Positions 54,546-64,000 of a stretch of DNA of 64,000 nucleotides are shown piece after piece. This DNA is from Lindgomyces ingoldianus. Lineage: Eukaryota; Ascomycota; Dothideomycetes; Pleosporales; Lindgomycetaceae. The stretch lies in NCBI RefSeq assembly GCF_010093535.1, contig NW_022985195.1:566819-630818 (forward strand). The letters are read 5' to 3'. Under the pieces are notes generated by a model. It made no database searches, was not told the origin of the DNA, and saw only the letters and a list, made by a program, of their open reading frames with translations. The first letter of the stretch is position 1; each line of letters starts with the position of its first letter. Made by a program: the position numbers and the translations under genes.

Positions 54546-57248
54546 ATGATCAGGAAACCATTTCGGCCGCCTACATTTGTCCGACCCGACGTAAAGAACA
54601 GCGAACCGCCACAGAAGAAACGTCGAATATCGTCTGAGACATCCGAGAGCAGCAGGGAACCGCTCGTGCCTGTCGAGAACCCAGCGCTTCCACCGAGGGA
54701 CCCGAACGAGCGATACTATACTGTCTTGTGGCGGAAGTATACCAACAAGAAGAACAAGACGTGGGATGGGGATGGAGTCCTCTCGATCCTCAACGGCTAT
54801 GCCGTGCTGGCTGATACAGTTAACGGGAAAGAGCTTGGAAGGGGGCCCTGTGGTCGGCCGTTGCTCCCGGGTTCGATATTGACGGTCGGAGGAAAAGAGG
54901 TGGAAATTGACAGCGTAATTTCGAAGGACGATTACCTGGCTGGACGGCCACTCCTTGGAATGCCCCTCCAGACATCCTTAGAGCAGCCGAAGCCACTGTC
55001 TGTGCAAAAATGCCTCCCATTTCAGAACATGCCAAATAGGGTAGGATCGCTTGCTAGCTTGGGCAGCGAACATGCTTCGGGCGTTGCTCAGGACCAGACC
55101 GGAGTCTCTCGGGCAGGATCTGGCCCACGGCCCACCGTAATGCCTCACGCCGCCCGCAAGCACTTCAAGAATCCTTTGCTATCCAGTACTATCGTTCCAA
55201 AGACGAAATCTTTGCTTCCACAGCCGCGACATGACCCAGAGCAGCCGAATTCACTCGTGATGAAACGACCGACATCCTACCCAAAGGGGAAGCAGATTGT
55301 GGATGTGGTTGTTGACCCCATCCTAGGCAGACACTTGCGGGATCACCAACGCGACGGGGTCAAATTCTTGTACGAGTGCGTCATGGGCATGCGGTGCGAA
55401 GGCGAAGGAGCAATCATGGCGGATGAGATGGGCCTCGGGAAGACTCTGCAGACCATCACACTACTATGGACTCTTATGAAGCAGAATCCCATCTATGGGA
55501 GTCCGCCAGTGGTCACAAAAGCACTGATTGTTTGTCCGGCCGGCCTAGTCGACAATTGGCGCAAAGAATTCCGAAAGTGGTTGGGAAACGAGAGAATTGG
55601 TGTCTACGTGGCTGATGCGAAGAATAAGAAGATTGCGAATTTTACAATGGGAAAGGCATACAATATCATGATAATCGGGTACGAGATGCTTCGGACTGTT
55701 CAAGATGAGCTAAAGAGAGGCAGCGGTGTCGATATTGTCATCGCAGACGAGGGACATCGACTCAAGACGGCCAATAACAAAGCCATGCTCGCCATACAAT
55801 CTCTGAACACAGAGCGAAGAATTATTCTTTCTGGCACACCTCTTCAGAACGACCTTAGCGAGTTTTTCACGGCCATCGACTTTGTCAATCCGAACCTACT
55901 AGGGAAACGATCTGCCTTTAAACGCGAGTTTGAGAACCCAATCATGCGGAGTCGTCAACCCAATGCGAGCGGGGCGGAGCTAGAGAAAGGTGAAGCTCGT
56001 TGGAAGGAGCTCGTTTCTCTAACAAGCCAATTCATGATTCGCCGAACAGCAGAAGTTTTGGCAAAGTACCTCCCACCGAAGACAGAGCACATCGTGTTCT
56101 GTAAGCCAACAGTTGCCCAAGCCGCCGCGTACCGTACCATTCTCTCATCACCAATATTCACCGCTGCGCTTGGAAACACCGATATGGCTCTTCAGCTCAT
56201 CACTGTATTGAAGAAAGTCTGTAATAGCCCCTCTCTCCTCAAAGCCAAAGACTCGGACGACACGCCTTCAGAAATGCTCCAGAGCTTGTTCCCACTTCTT
56301 CCACCAAACGTTCTTTCATCCCACGCATCTAGCGCTAAACTGCGAGTGTTGGATTCTTTACTCCACAAAATATACACTACGACTAGCGAGAAGATTGTTA
56401 TCGTGTCTAATTACACGACAACTCTCGATATGATCGAACGTCTTCTCATATCTCTCTCCTACTCGTTCTTACGCCTCGATGGGTCCATCCCGTCTTCGAA
56501 GCGCCAAGCTCTAGTTGAAAAATTCAACAATAACTCCCAGAAATCCACCTTCGCGTTCCTTCTCTCTGCGAAATCCGGAGGTGTTGGCCTGAATCTCATC
56601 GGCGCCTCCCGTATTGTGCTCTTTGACATTGACTGGAACCCCGCCACCGACTTACAAGCCATGGCCAGAATCCACAGAGATGGGCAAAAGCTGCCGTGTA
56701 AGATTTATCGATTTTTGGTCAAAGGTGCTCTAGATGAGAAGATCTTCCAACGCCAAGTCATGAAGATGGGATTGGCGAATGCGGTCGTGGATAATAAGGC
56801 TAGTGCGGGAAGCTTTTCGAAAGAGGAGTTGAGGGATTTATTTAGGTTGGATGGGAGGGAGGGGCTACAGACGCATGATCTTCTGGGTTGTTCGTGCGAG
56901 GGGTTCGGGGTTTCGGAAGTGGAAGAGGTTTCTACGCCTGAGGTGGAAGGGGTGAGTGATGAGGATGAGGAAGGTGAGGCTTGGTTGGGGTTGCGGAAAG
57001 CGTCACAAATTGATGTGGAGGAACTGGAAAAACAGATTGAAAAGCGTAAGGGCAATGGTTCAACAGGTAAACAGCCAAAATTGAGGATGTTGATGGAGTA
57101 CAGGCATATTGATACGAGCTTGTTAAAGGAGATGGACGAGGAAAGGGTAGAAGAGATGACAGCAGTGGTAGACGATGACGTTTTGGTGGGGGTGCTGAAG
57201 GAGCCGGATTCTCGGGTCAGTTTCATTTTGACGAAATCTTCGTCATAA
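54546..57248 (+). CDS. RDH54: Rad54-family SWI2/SNF2 DNA translocase, Rdh54/Rad54B type
   Basis: A single exon of 900 aa from ATG 54546, or 930 aa from 54456. The inner ATG opens with MIRKPFRPPTFVRP, the conserved N-terminal KPF-x-PP motif of this subfamily. YYTVLWRKYTNKKNKTWDGD follows. The motor has motif I ADEMGLGKTLQTITLLW, motif II IADEGHRLK, motif III LSGTPLQNDL, and C-lobe motifs KSGGVGLNLIGASRI and AMARIHRDGQ. Rdh54/Tid1 uses ATP to move on double-stranded DNA, remodels Rad51/Dmc1 filaments and acts in homologous recombination and meiosis. The C-terminal 100 residues are acidic. Size and order of motifs fit Rdh54 better than Rad54 or Rad5. Confidence 0.93.
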   Translation: MIRKPFRPPTFVRPDVKNSEPPQKKRRISSETSESSREPLVPVENPALPPRDPNERYYTVLWRKYTNKKNKTWDGDGVLSILNGYAVLADTVNGKELGRGPCGRPLLPGSILTVGGKEVEIDSVISKDDYLAGRPLLGMPLQTSLEQPKPLSVQKCLPFQNMPNRVGSLASLGSEHASGVAQDQTGVSRAGSGPRPTVMPHAARKHFKNPLLSSTIVPKTKSLLPQPRHDPEQPNSLVMKRPTSYPKGKQIVDVVVDPILGRHLRDHQRDGVKFLYECVMGMRCEGEGAIMADEMGLGKTLQTITLLWTLMKQNPIYGSPPVVTKALIVCPAGLVDNWRKEFRKWLGNERIGVYVADAKNKKIANFTMGKAYNIMIIGYEMLRTVQDELKRGSGVDIVIADEGHRLKTANNKAMLAIQSLNTERRIILSGTPLQNDLSEFFTAIDFVNPNLLGKRSAFKREFENPIMRSRQPNASGAELEKGEARWKELVSLTSQFMIRRTAEVLAKYLPPKTEHIVFCKPTVAQAAAYRTILSSPIFTAALGNTDMALQLITVLKKVCNSPSLLKAKDSDDTPSEMLQSLFPLLPPNVLSSHASSAKLRVLDSLLHKIYTTTSEKIVIVSNYTTTLDMIERLLISLSYSFLRLDGSIPSSKRQALVEKFNNNSQKSTFAFLLSAKSGGVGLNLIGASRIVLFDIDWNPATDLQAMARIHRDGQKLPCKIYRFLVKGALDEKIFQRQVMKMGLANAVVDNKASAGSFSKEELRDLFRLDGREGLQTHDLLGCSCEGFGVSEVEEVSTPEVEGVSDEDEEGEAWLGLRKASQIDVEELEKQIEKRKGNGSTGKQPKLRMLMEYRHIDTSLLKEMDEERVEEMTAVVDDDVLVGVLKEPDSRVSFILTKSSS

Positions 57249-57705
57249 AATGGGGGGTTGCATGGCGAGATGGGCACTTGAGCGTCAAGGTTTTCTGGAA
57301 GGCATGTTGTGGATTTAAAGAGCATGTTCTCGACAACATGATACCCATATCAAGTTCCGTATCCTAGCATTTAGTTACTGGTATGTTGATAGATAAGCAC
57401 TTCGATTCATACGCTTCCTCTGCCTGTTTTGAGGACTCAGATTTATCTTGCATGCAAACTATCATATCTCATCACTGCCGTCAGATTCCCGGGAACATTT
57501 TAAGCGAAATCTTATCTAGGTATTAGATATTTCTAGTTGCTATTGTCGATATACATGTAGAGAGGTTGTCATCCTCGCTGGCACTCCATTCCAGCATGAA
57601 TACCAACCATATCGACAGACCACTCCCCTTCAATCCAATACTGACTACTAAAGCCAGAAAAAACCTTCTCAACCTACAGATTTCTCGCTCTTTGCCCTCT
57701 ATTCC
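57249..57705. other. Convergent intergenic region
   Basis: Lies between the 3' ends of Rdh54 (+) and a hypothetical gene (-). Nothing else visible. Confidence 0.4.
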
Positions 57706-59490
57706 TTAATCATCATACAAATCGCTCCACCTAGTGTTCTTCGTCCACGTACTTTCCCTCCTCGACCTATTCTCCGTCTCAGTCCCAGCCCACCTAATTC
57801 CACTCAGAACCCTCTCCTTAAAACCTCCCTCCTTCTCAATCCTCTCCTCATTCTCTCCAGCTGCTGCTCCCGCGGGACTCCGGGGCCGACTGACATTATC
57901 ATAAAAATCATCATCCAATTCCACCTCTCTGAAGCCCGTGTACATTGATTGATGATTAGCCACCAAGGGATTCGATCTCATTCCTCCATAGTCTTCAACC
58001 CGCTGAGTCCGGCCCCATTTCGGCGCCCCCCCAGACTGTGTGGAAATATCAGAGGGCCGTAACGGTGCAGGCTCCACACTCCCCTTCTGTGATCGTAGTG
58101 ATGAGGGGGCTGGAATGTGGCATTGGGGGTGGTTTGAAGGGATGCTGTGGAAGCTTCCTGAGAACAGGGGCTCGAGTTCTGGGCTCAGGATCTGGGTGTC
58201 GTTGGAGGTGAGGGAGGAGGCGATGCTGAGGGCGTAGGTTGAGGTTGAGGAGGAGCAGTGGAGAGAGGGGCTGGGGCTGGATGTCGGGGTGTGGGTATTA
58301 TTGGGTGGATTGGTTTGGGGACACGGGACATTGGAGGTTAAGAGAGTGAGGGGCGTGCCGAAAGTGGAGGTGGAGTAGATGGAGGAACTGCGGTTGCAGA
58401 GAGTGTTGTATTTTATGGTTTTGGGTTGGTGTAGGTATGAGTAGAACGTTCGAGGTGTGGGATCGGGGTTGGGGCTAGTATTGGTCCCCGTGTTGGGGAT
58501 GAAAGGCTCGGAGAGGCTGTAGCCATATCCAATGATAGAAGAGCCCTCTGAGACTATGCTCGTAGCCGGGTTAGCATTCTCTCTTCCAGTCGCATTCGAA
58601 GCAGGATCGAAAGGCTCCGAGATATCCACCTCAATAGGCGCCTCCCCCACCTCATTTCCTTTATACGAAACAACCCTACCATAGAAATCCCGCAGTAGGC
58701 GATGCCTTATATGCGTCTCCCAAGCCCTCTTAGTCCGCCTCAACTCCTCGCCTAGATCCCACGCATCATCCACAAGCTTCCCCCCATGCCTAAAACCCTT
58801 AAGCCAATACCTTACCCATCTAACCCGCTTACTCTTCACATTCTCCCTCGTCCCAATATACTTCTTCCTCCGCCTTCCCACCATGCCCGTAAGCAGTGCA
58901 AAGCAAACCCGCCAATCCGACCCAATCCTTGCAAGCATACAGGCCGGACATTTATCGTGCTGGAACTTCCATTTCGAGATAAACACACCGTTGTAGAATT
59001 CCCCCACGCAGAGGGGCTCCCGTCCTTCAGGCACAGACATCGCGGAAGTGAAGTCACATCGCCACATTTCGAGCACGGGTTCAAGTTGCCGGACTTTGAG
59101 TTCTTGGACTGCGGATAATCCGGCTTGTACGATGAGGGGGTAAAGGAAGTGGCCGATGCCGTGGTCGAATTCGTAGCGTACCCATTCCCACACGTCTTCT
59201 GTTAGCTCGGCATTCAGGCGTGAATGACCAGAGCATAAGTTCCCTTTGTCAGGCTTTCGAGATGATAAGGAGTGGAGGTTTGTGGGGAGATCGTATATTT
59301 GCTCTTTGACAGCATTCCAGTACTTTTGCTCTAAGCTCGCAGAACGAGAGGTTACAGAGGGAAAGTTGCGGAGGATGGAAGTTAGTCTTTTGATTTCGGT
59401 GTTGTGTAGGTCGTGGTAGCTGCGCGCCTGGGACCGGCCTGTGAGCGAGCCGTAGTTGGGGTAGAGGAAGGTTAGGGCTGCGTATGGCAT
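57706..59490 (-). CDS. Hypothetical protein with structured N-terminal half
   Basis: One exon, 594 aa, ATG at 59490. The first 290 residues look folded: regular hydrophobics, Trp-rich helices (EDVWEWVRYEFDHGIGHFLY), and a Cys-x2-Cys in HDKCPACMLARIGSDWRVC. The second half is disordered, Pro/Ser/Thr-rich. Near the C-terminus VELDDDFYDNVSRPRSPAG and GIRWAGTETENRSRR are charged. I recognise no named family. The uninterrupted frame, and Cys/Trp conservation-like pattern, support a genuine gene. Confidence 0.7.
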   Translation of the reverse strand: MPYAALTFLYPNYGSLTGRSQARSYHDLHNTEIKRLTSILRNFPSVTSRSASLEQKYWNAVKEQIYDLPTNLHSLSSRKPDKGNLCSGHSRLNAELTEDVWEWVRYEFDHGIGHFLYPLIVQAGLSAVQELKVRQLEPVLEMWRCDFTSAMSVPEGREPLCVGEFYNGVFISKWKFQHDKCPACMLARIGSDWRVCFALLTGMVGRRRKKYIGTRENVKSKRVRWVRYWLKGFRHGGKLVDDAWDLGEELRRTKRAWETHIRHRLLRDFYGRVVSYKGNEVGEAPIEVDISEPFDPASNATGRENANPATSIVSEGSSIIGYGYSLSEPFIPNTGTNTSPNPDPTPRTFYSYLHQPKTIKYNTLCNRSSSIYSTSTFGTPLTLLTSNVPCPQTNPPNNTHTPTSSPSPSLHCSSSTSTYALSIASSLTSNDTQILSPELEPLFSGSFHSIPSNHPQCHIPAPSSLRSQKGSVEPAPLRPSDISTQSGGAPKWGRTQRVEDYGGMRSNPLVANHQSMYTGFREVELDDDFYDNVSRPRSPAGAAAGENEERIEKEGGFKERVLSGIRWAGTETENRSRRESTWTKNTRWSDLYDD

Positions 59491-60380
59491 TATGAGTTGT
59501 TAGGAAGGTTAGTTATTCTTGTACTGGTTGAGAACCGTGTTCTTGAACTATTGGCTGGCGTGCAACGATGGATGAGGTCAGAATATGGTTTCTATCGGAA
59601 CTGCAAGTTCTGGAAGAATGAGGAGAATATATATTGCTCGGCTGGAAGAACGATCGTGAAGATGTTTTTGTTGTGAGTGAAAATTGCAGTAATTTGATTT
59701 TACAATGTTAAAATGCTGGAAGCTGAGTGAGTAGCCTCAAGAGAAACCAGCATTGGAGAGATGAAAGAAGTTGAATTCGAAAGCCATAAAATCTAGGGTT
59801 GTGCAGAGAAGAGCTATATAAATAAGGAAGACGAGAAAAAGAACAAGAGGGGAAAGGGTACAGAGCTTATTGTACAAGACCTGAGCTTAGTGAATAAGAT
59901 CAGAATTGCTGAGATAGTCACTTACAATCAGCCTATCGAAAACAAGCATACACAATGTCGAGAAAGAAGATTTAGTGCACCATACACCCTCGTTTCTCGT
60001 GCGTGGGGTTGTCGATGTCGTTTTACGACTCCAACTCCTATGCCGGGTTTATCACAATTGCAAAGATATTATATAGAAACTTCTAGTCCATAATAGAGAT
60101 TGAGCAAACGAGCGACAATTTGGATTGAGTTTCGTGATCCAACCGTCCAGCAACGCCAGGCACTTCAACGTCATAATAAAATACACTACGAAGGTGTCTC
60201 GCTCGAACCCTTAACGGGGAAATACCTGAAGTGTCTGCGGGAATACAAAATAATACAAAGAACGAAGATATCCCTAGGAAGTATACACCTGAAGACTAAA
60301 CATTACATACGTTCGGCGTGCGGTGAAGCGATTGTTTAGAACCAGTAGATCCTTTGCTTCCAACAATTCTCAAGTTGGTA
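59491..60380. other. Intergenic
   Basis: Presumed promoter of the 594 aa gene and 3' region of SUR2. Open frames at 59890-60339 (+) show no motif. Confidence 0.4.
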
Positions 60381-61758
60381 CTAATGGCTGCTTTCTACAC
60401 CTAAGACATTTCCACCTTTGCCGTGAAGGCTTTCATTAACCTTGTTTCTTAGGCCCTTCCAATTTCCCGCAGTTGACTGCGAGATGCTAGAGGACTTCTT
60501 CCGTGTGCTTCGTCGAACTGAGACGGATTGACCTCGCGAGCTTTCGTCAAGTTCTGATGCGGAGGATTGGGTTAAGCTGTCCGCGGAAAGTTCTTTCATG
60601 TCGCCGGCGTTTTCACGGTCGACTTTCTGCTGCGCATGGCGCCGGCTTTTCTCATAACGCGCGGTTACATCACCGCCATTCCACATGGTGTTGAGGAAAC
60701 GATCCCAAAAGGTAAAGAAGGGCTGCGAGAAGTTGGTCTTGATTCCCCAACTCTGGTGATGGATATCATGGTAACCAGCATTGTTGGATGTAAGGAGCTG
60801 CATGGGATCGAAAGGAAGCGAGTAGCCGCAATGATCATCAACCGTCTTGACGGTGGCACAGGTAAAAAACCACATAGATTGCCTGACAGTCATACCAGAA
60901 GCCAGGTACGCGAGGCCGGTGCCAAGAGTATCCAAGAGGAAGCCCTCGAAGGGATGGTTGTACAGAGCTCCATAAGCATAGGGCACATAAAGGCGGTGAT
61001 GGCGGGAGTGGAAGGTTGCTAGTATGGTCAGATTTGTGGTTCAATTAATCGTGCACGGATGGGATGATCAACGTACCATACAACCACTTGTTCTGGTGCA
61101 TCGCGCGATGCAGGCAGTACTGCCAGGTATCCACCACCAACATGGCGAACAAGAATTGCAGTGCGGGAATGGCGAACGAGTACAGAATTCTCGCAGTGCG
61201 CAGCTCCCAGGGCGCAAAAGCAGGGGCCAGAGTGTGTTGGCCGGCAACCGTTGCCATCTTGACCAGCCACGGATAATTTCCTCCGGAGAGCGCAGCAGCA
61301 AGCATTGGCTGCGTGGCCGATAATTTTGTCGCCAATGCGCCCGAGTTGAGTCCAATCGATGCCAGAAGAGGGGGAATCGCTCGTTGGGCTAGTCGGATCT
61401 TCTGTGCGTACCAGGCCACATCATACTCCTCCTTGCCGCACATGGGCTCCTCGTCGATCAGCGCCAGTATGAATCCAAAGAGAGTCTGAATTATCTGCTG
61501 GATTACGACGTCGCGAAACACTTCCCACCGCGTTACGTGGTTGCGCTTCAAAACTTCGGCCGGGGTGTGGAGACGGTACTGGGGGAACAAGTCGTACACA
61601 TCGAAGACGTGGAAGATGAGCGACACGACCCAATAGGCCACCACGATCAGCAAAAGCACCAGGTAGCTGTCGGGCAACCAGGATACCAGCGGTGGTAGCG
61701 GGCGAAGGGTGTAGTCAGGGAGCGGCGGCAACTCATGCGAGATATTCGCGGTGGCCAT
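60381..61758 (-). CDS. SUR2: Sphinganine C4-hydroxylase (fatty acid hydroxylase superfamily)
   Basis: Exons 61077-61758 and 60381-61018 give 439 aa; the 58 bp intron has donor GTACGT and acceptor CTAG. Histidine boxes of the di-iron hydroxylases are present: CLHRAMHQNKWLYG, TFHSRHHRLYVPYAYGALYNH (spanning the splice) and YHDIHHQSWG. Several transmembrane stretches (SYLVLLLIVVAYWVVSLIF; FAIPALQFLFAMLVVDTW) place it in the ER. It converts dihydrosphingosine to phytosphingosine in sphingolipid synthesis. The C-terminal 90 residues (DMKELSADSLTQSSASELDE onward) are a polar extension beyond the yeast enzyme. The first ATG of the frame, 61758, was chosen. Confidence 0.92.
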
Positions 61759-62386
61759 GCTGAGGGCGGCGTTGGGGTTTTGAGGACTGGGACGGACGGG
61801 CTTCAATTTGATATCAAAGAGGGAAGCAACGAAGTTCGACTTCTATAGAGGTAGCCCGGCTTGGAGGAGCTCTGGGGTGTGAGAGGGGATAGAAAAACAG
61901 GCGAAGACGAGCCCAGGTGAGTGCTGATGATGGCGCCGGATAGCGCGGGAGAGATGAGATTAAGGAGAAGGCGCGATGCACAATGGCAGAGACAGCGGGC
62001 CGCGCAAAAGAAATAGGAGACAAGGAAAGCTCAAGGAGAGGCTCGAGTGGGCAGAGCAGCAGTGTGGTGTGAGGGTGGTGAAAGGATAAGGCGTGGGAGA
62101 AAAAGACGTGCGCGCATCATGACATGTCGCGCTCTCCTCTGTGAAGCCTCCCAGGGCTGAGTGCATACGATTTCGCCTCTTGGCCCGTGCGCATATCCTC
62201 AACGCCCTAATCCCAGAGCGGCATAGCGACTCTTCAAATTCTCGACCCCACTAACAACCCCCGACCAACTTCTCGTTGTCTTTCGAGCCCGCCCAAGAAT
62301 TTCCCCAGAGCTGCTCCCTTTGACGCCCGTTTCGCTCAAGCCTCTGCTTCCGCCTCTTCCTTCACTTCTTCGCACCCTCCGTCACC
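61759..62386. promoter_or_regulatory. Divergent promoter region between SUR2 and TCTP
   Basis: 628 bp separate the start codons. The right part is pyrimidine-rich (CCTCTGCTTCCGCCTCTTCC just before 62387), a common feature of highly expressed fungal genes. Confidence 0.45.
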
Positions 62387-63201
62387 ATGATCATCTACAA
62401 GGTATGTCCCAAACCGTGTCATGCACTCCGCAATCTTGTGCCCCGCCCGCTCCACCAAGGCGCCACCATATTTCTTCACTTCGAAGCCCCCGCTCTACAC
62501 AAGAACTAGGTGTGCTGACAAGTTCGCACAGGACATCATCACCGGCGACGAGATCATCTCCGACTCGTACAACCTGAAGGAGGTCGATGGCATTGTGTAC
62601 GAGGCCGACTGCACGAGGATCACTGTCGGAAACGATAACATCGGTGCGTCCTCCGTAGCCACTGGGCCCGCAAAGGCTCTTCCCATACAAGACTGGACAT
62701 TATCTGATTAAGAGTGTAGACATCGGAGCCAATCCATCGGCCGAAGAGGGTGACGAAGGTGTCGAGGACACTGCCCAGACGGTCATCGACGTTGTCCACT
62801 CATTCCGCCTGAATGAGACTTCTTTCGACAAGAAACAGTATCTCACCCATCTCAAGGGTGAGTTTGCCTTGAACATTGAACTCGCACGAACTCGGACTGA
62901 TTTGCACCAGACTACATGAAGAAGGTCAAGGAACAACTGAAGGCGAAGGGCGCAGACGAGGATGAGATCAAGACGTTCGAGAAGGGTGCGTCAGCATTCG
63001 CCAAAAAGATTGTGGGCAGCTTCAAAGACTACGAATTCCTGATTGGCGAATCGATGGACCCCGATGGAATGTATGTTCTCTAGTATCTCCCCCTTGGTCA
63101 TGGCTAACTTTTGCAGGGTCATTCTCCTCAACTACCGCGAGGACGGCGTCACTCCCTACGTCACTGTCTGGAAGCATGGTTTGACCGAGATGAAGGTCTG
63201 A
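62387..63201 (+). CDS. TMA19: Translationally controlled tumour protein homologue (TCTP)
   Basis: Five exons (62387-62401, 62532-62643, 62720-62857, 62911-63070, 63117-63201) give 169 aa, the standard TCTP size; every phase agrees. The first exon has only five codons (MIIYK). Family blocks: [13 protein letters not shown] at the start, [36 protein letters not shown] and [25 protein letters not shown] is an abundant cytosolic protein linked to ribosomes, growth control and stress in yeast (Tma19). The multi-exon layout hides it from simple frame searches. Confidence 0.96.
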
Positions 63202-64000
63202 GTGCCCAGATGGGAAGGCGCGGGCGGAGGTGAAGGGGCTGGATTCTTTGATTTTACGACCTTGAATGCAGGAATGGATATCCGACAACGTCACACCCTC
63301 AAAAAATCTAGAACATCATATCCTAGCGTTTTTCGTGTGAGCCATGGATACGTTTGCTTCGTCCTCTCTCCCGAGGTAGTCCGCACAGTCCATTTGGGTT
63401 CGTAATAGCATCAATTACAATGCGCAATACAGGTGATGTTCTATATTTGGCAGGATGCCAAGAGGGGAGACTTTAGATCCGAACCATGAGATTCACTGCA
63501 ATCACGCCCACATGGCTCACCGTGCTTATTGCGGTGAATTGTTGTGCCACGTGAATGCGCGCCGCCGTGTTCTACCAAGTGCACGGACCCCAGCACTAAC
63601 CTGACATTCCAGCCTGAGGCATCGCCCGTGCTGTCAGCCTTTCTCACCTCAAACTTTCCCCTCACCGTTCTTCATTAATATATATTATCAATTCTGGCAC
63701 CTGATTAATGCTCAGTCTGTCTCGCGCTATTTTGGAATTACAATTGTTGCCCAGCTCGTTGAACAGAAGCGGGTATGCACAGAACCCCTCGCCTGACACT
63801 TCCAGAGGACGGGAACCATGGGCCAGTACCACGCCCAAGAACTCCCCACCAGCCTTCCCCTGGGTCCACACTGGAGACCATCATCAATTCGCTAGAAACG
63901 AAATATAGGCTGGGCCTATCGAATCGTGGCGAGACATGGTCCCCCAGCAAAAAAACCAATTCCGGGGCCGATAAGGTGTACGGCAAGATCAAGTTCTGCT
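63202..64000. other. Intergenic to right edge
   Basis: TCTP 3' UTR followed by sequence with several overlapping short frames (63441-63665, 63662-63992). None shows a motif; a gene beginning beyond the edge is possible. Confidence 0.35.

Noticed and set aside
1..64000. tRNA genes
   Set aside because: Searched by eye for GGTTCGANNCC-type B boxes on both strands; no hit had a matching A box or acceptor stem.

Overview
The window looks like nuclear DNA of a filamentous ascomycete (Pezizomycotina, perhaps Leotiomycetes; the class is a guess from gene style). Genes carry short GT-AG introns, mostly 45-180 bp, with CTAAC/CTGAC branch sites. The housekeeping set is clearly fungal: fibrillarin, ribosomal proteins uL22 and uS8, Hsp104, Rdh54, Sur2, TCTP, a Dal5-like MFS carrier. 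Gene-rich arms flank a gene-poor, AT-leaning, repeat-scarred middle (about 23.5-37.3 kb). Gene models were built by joining frames across splice sites by eye.

Left arm (1-23.5 kb): a zinc-finger/ankyrin protein cut by the left edge; a second C2H2 protein transcribed divergently from it; a likely ribonucleotide reductase inhibitor of the Spd1/Dif1 family with a PIP-box-like motif; a divergent fibrillarin/uL22 pair sharing a 283 bp promoter; a broken GH128-like glycosidase; Hsp104 with heat-shock elements; a secreted GH1 beta-glucosidase; a four-helix membrane protein; an intracellular zinc-finger + LysM protein; uS8; and an MFS transporter.

Middle (23.5-37.3 kb): gene relics (a fungal membrane protein, a protein kinase), a 745 bp run of N inside a 120 bp terminal inverted repeat (TIR) pair, then two further TA-flanked inverted-repeat intervals of about 2.7 kb each. 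One encloses a MYND zinc-finger gene, the other a ubiquitin C-terminal hydrolase whose catalytic His and Asp appear replaced. The three intervals lie end to end (30451-31498, 31506-34263, 34271-36987). Differences between TIR arms are mostly transitions, as expected from repeat-induced point mutation (RIP).

Right arm (37.3-64 kb): two disordered hypothetical proteins; a small PLDc_N-type membrane protein; a cluster of one intact and two decayed copies of an unrecognised gene built on an 'SLxxFL...T...AF' repeat; a decayed Ser/Thr-rich gene; a secreted DUF4360-like protein; an alpha/beta hydrolase; Rdh54/Rad54B; a hypothetical protein; and the sphingolipid hydroxylase Sur2 divergent from TCTP.

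No tRNA, rRNA or CRISPR array was seen. The most unusual signals are the nested TIR intervals carrying host-like genes, the probable pseudo-deubiquitinase in one of them, and the repeat-domain gene cluster at 42.5-48.4 kb.
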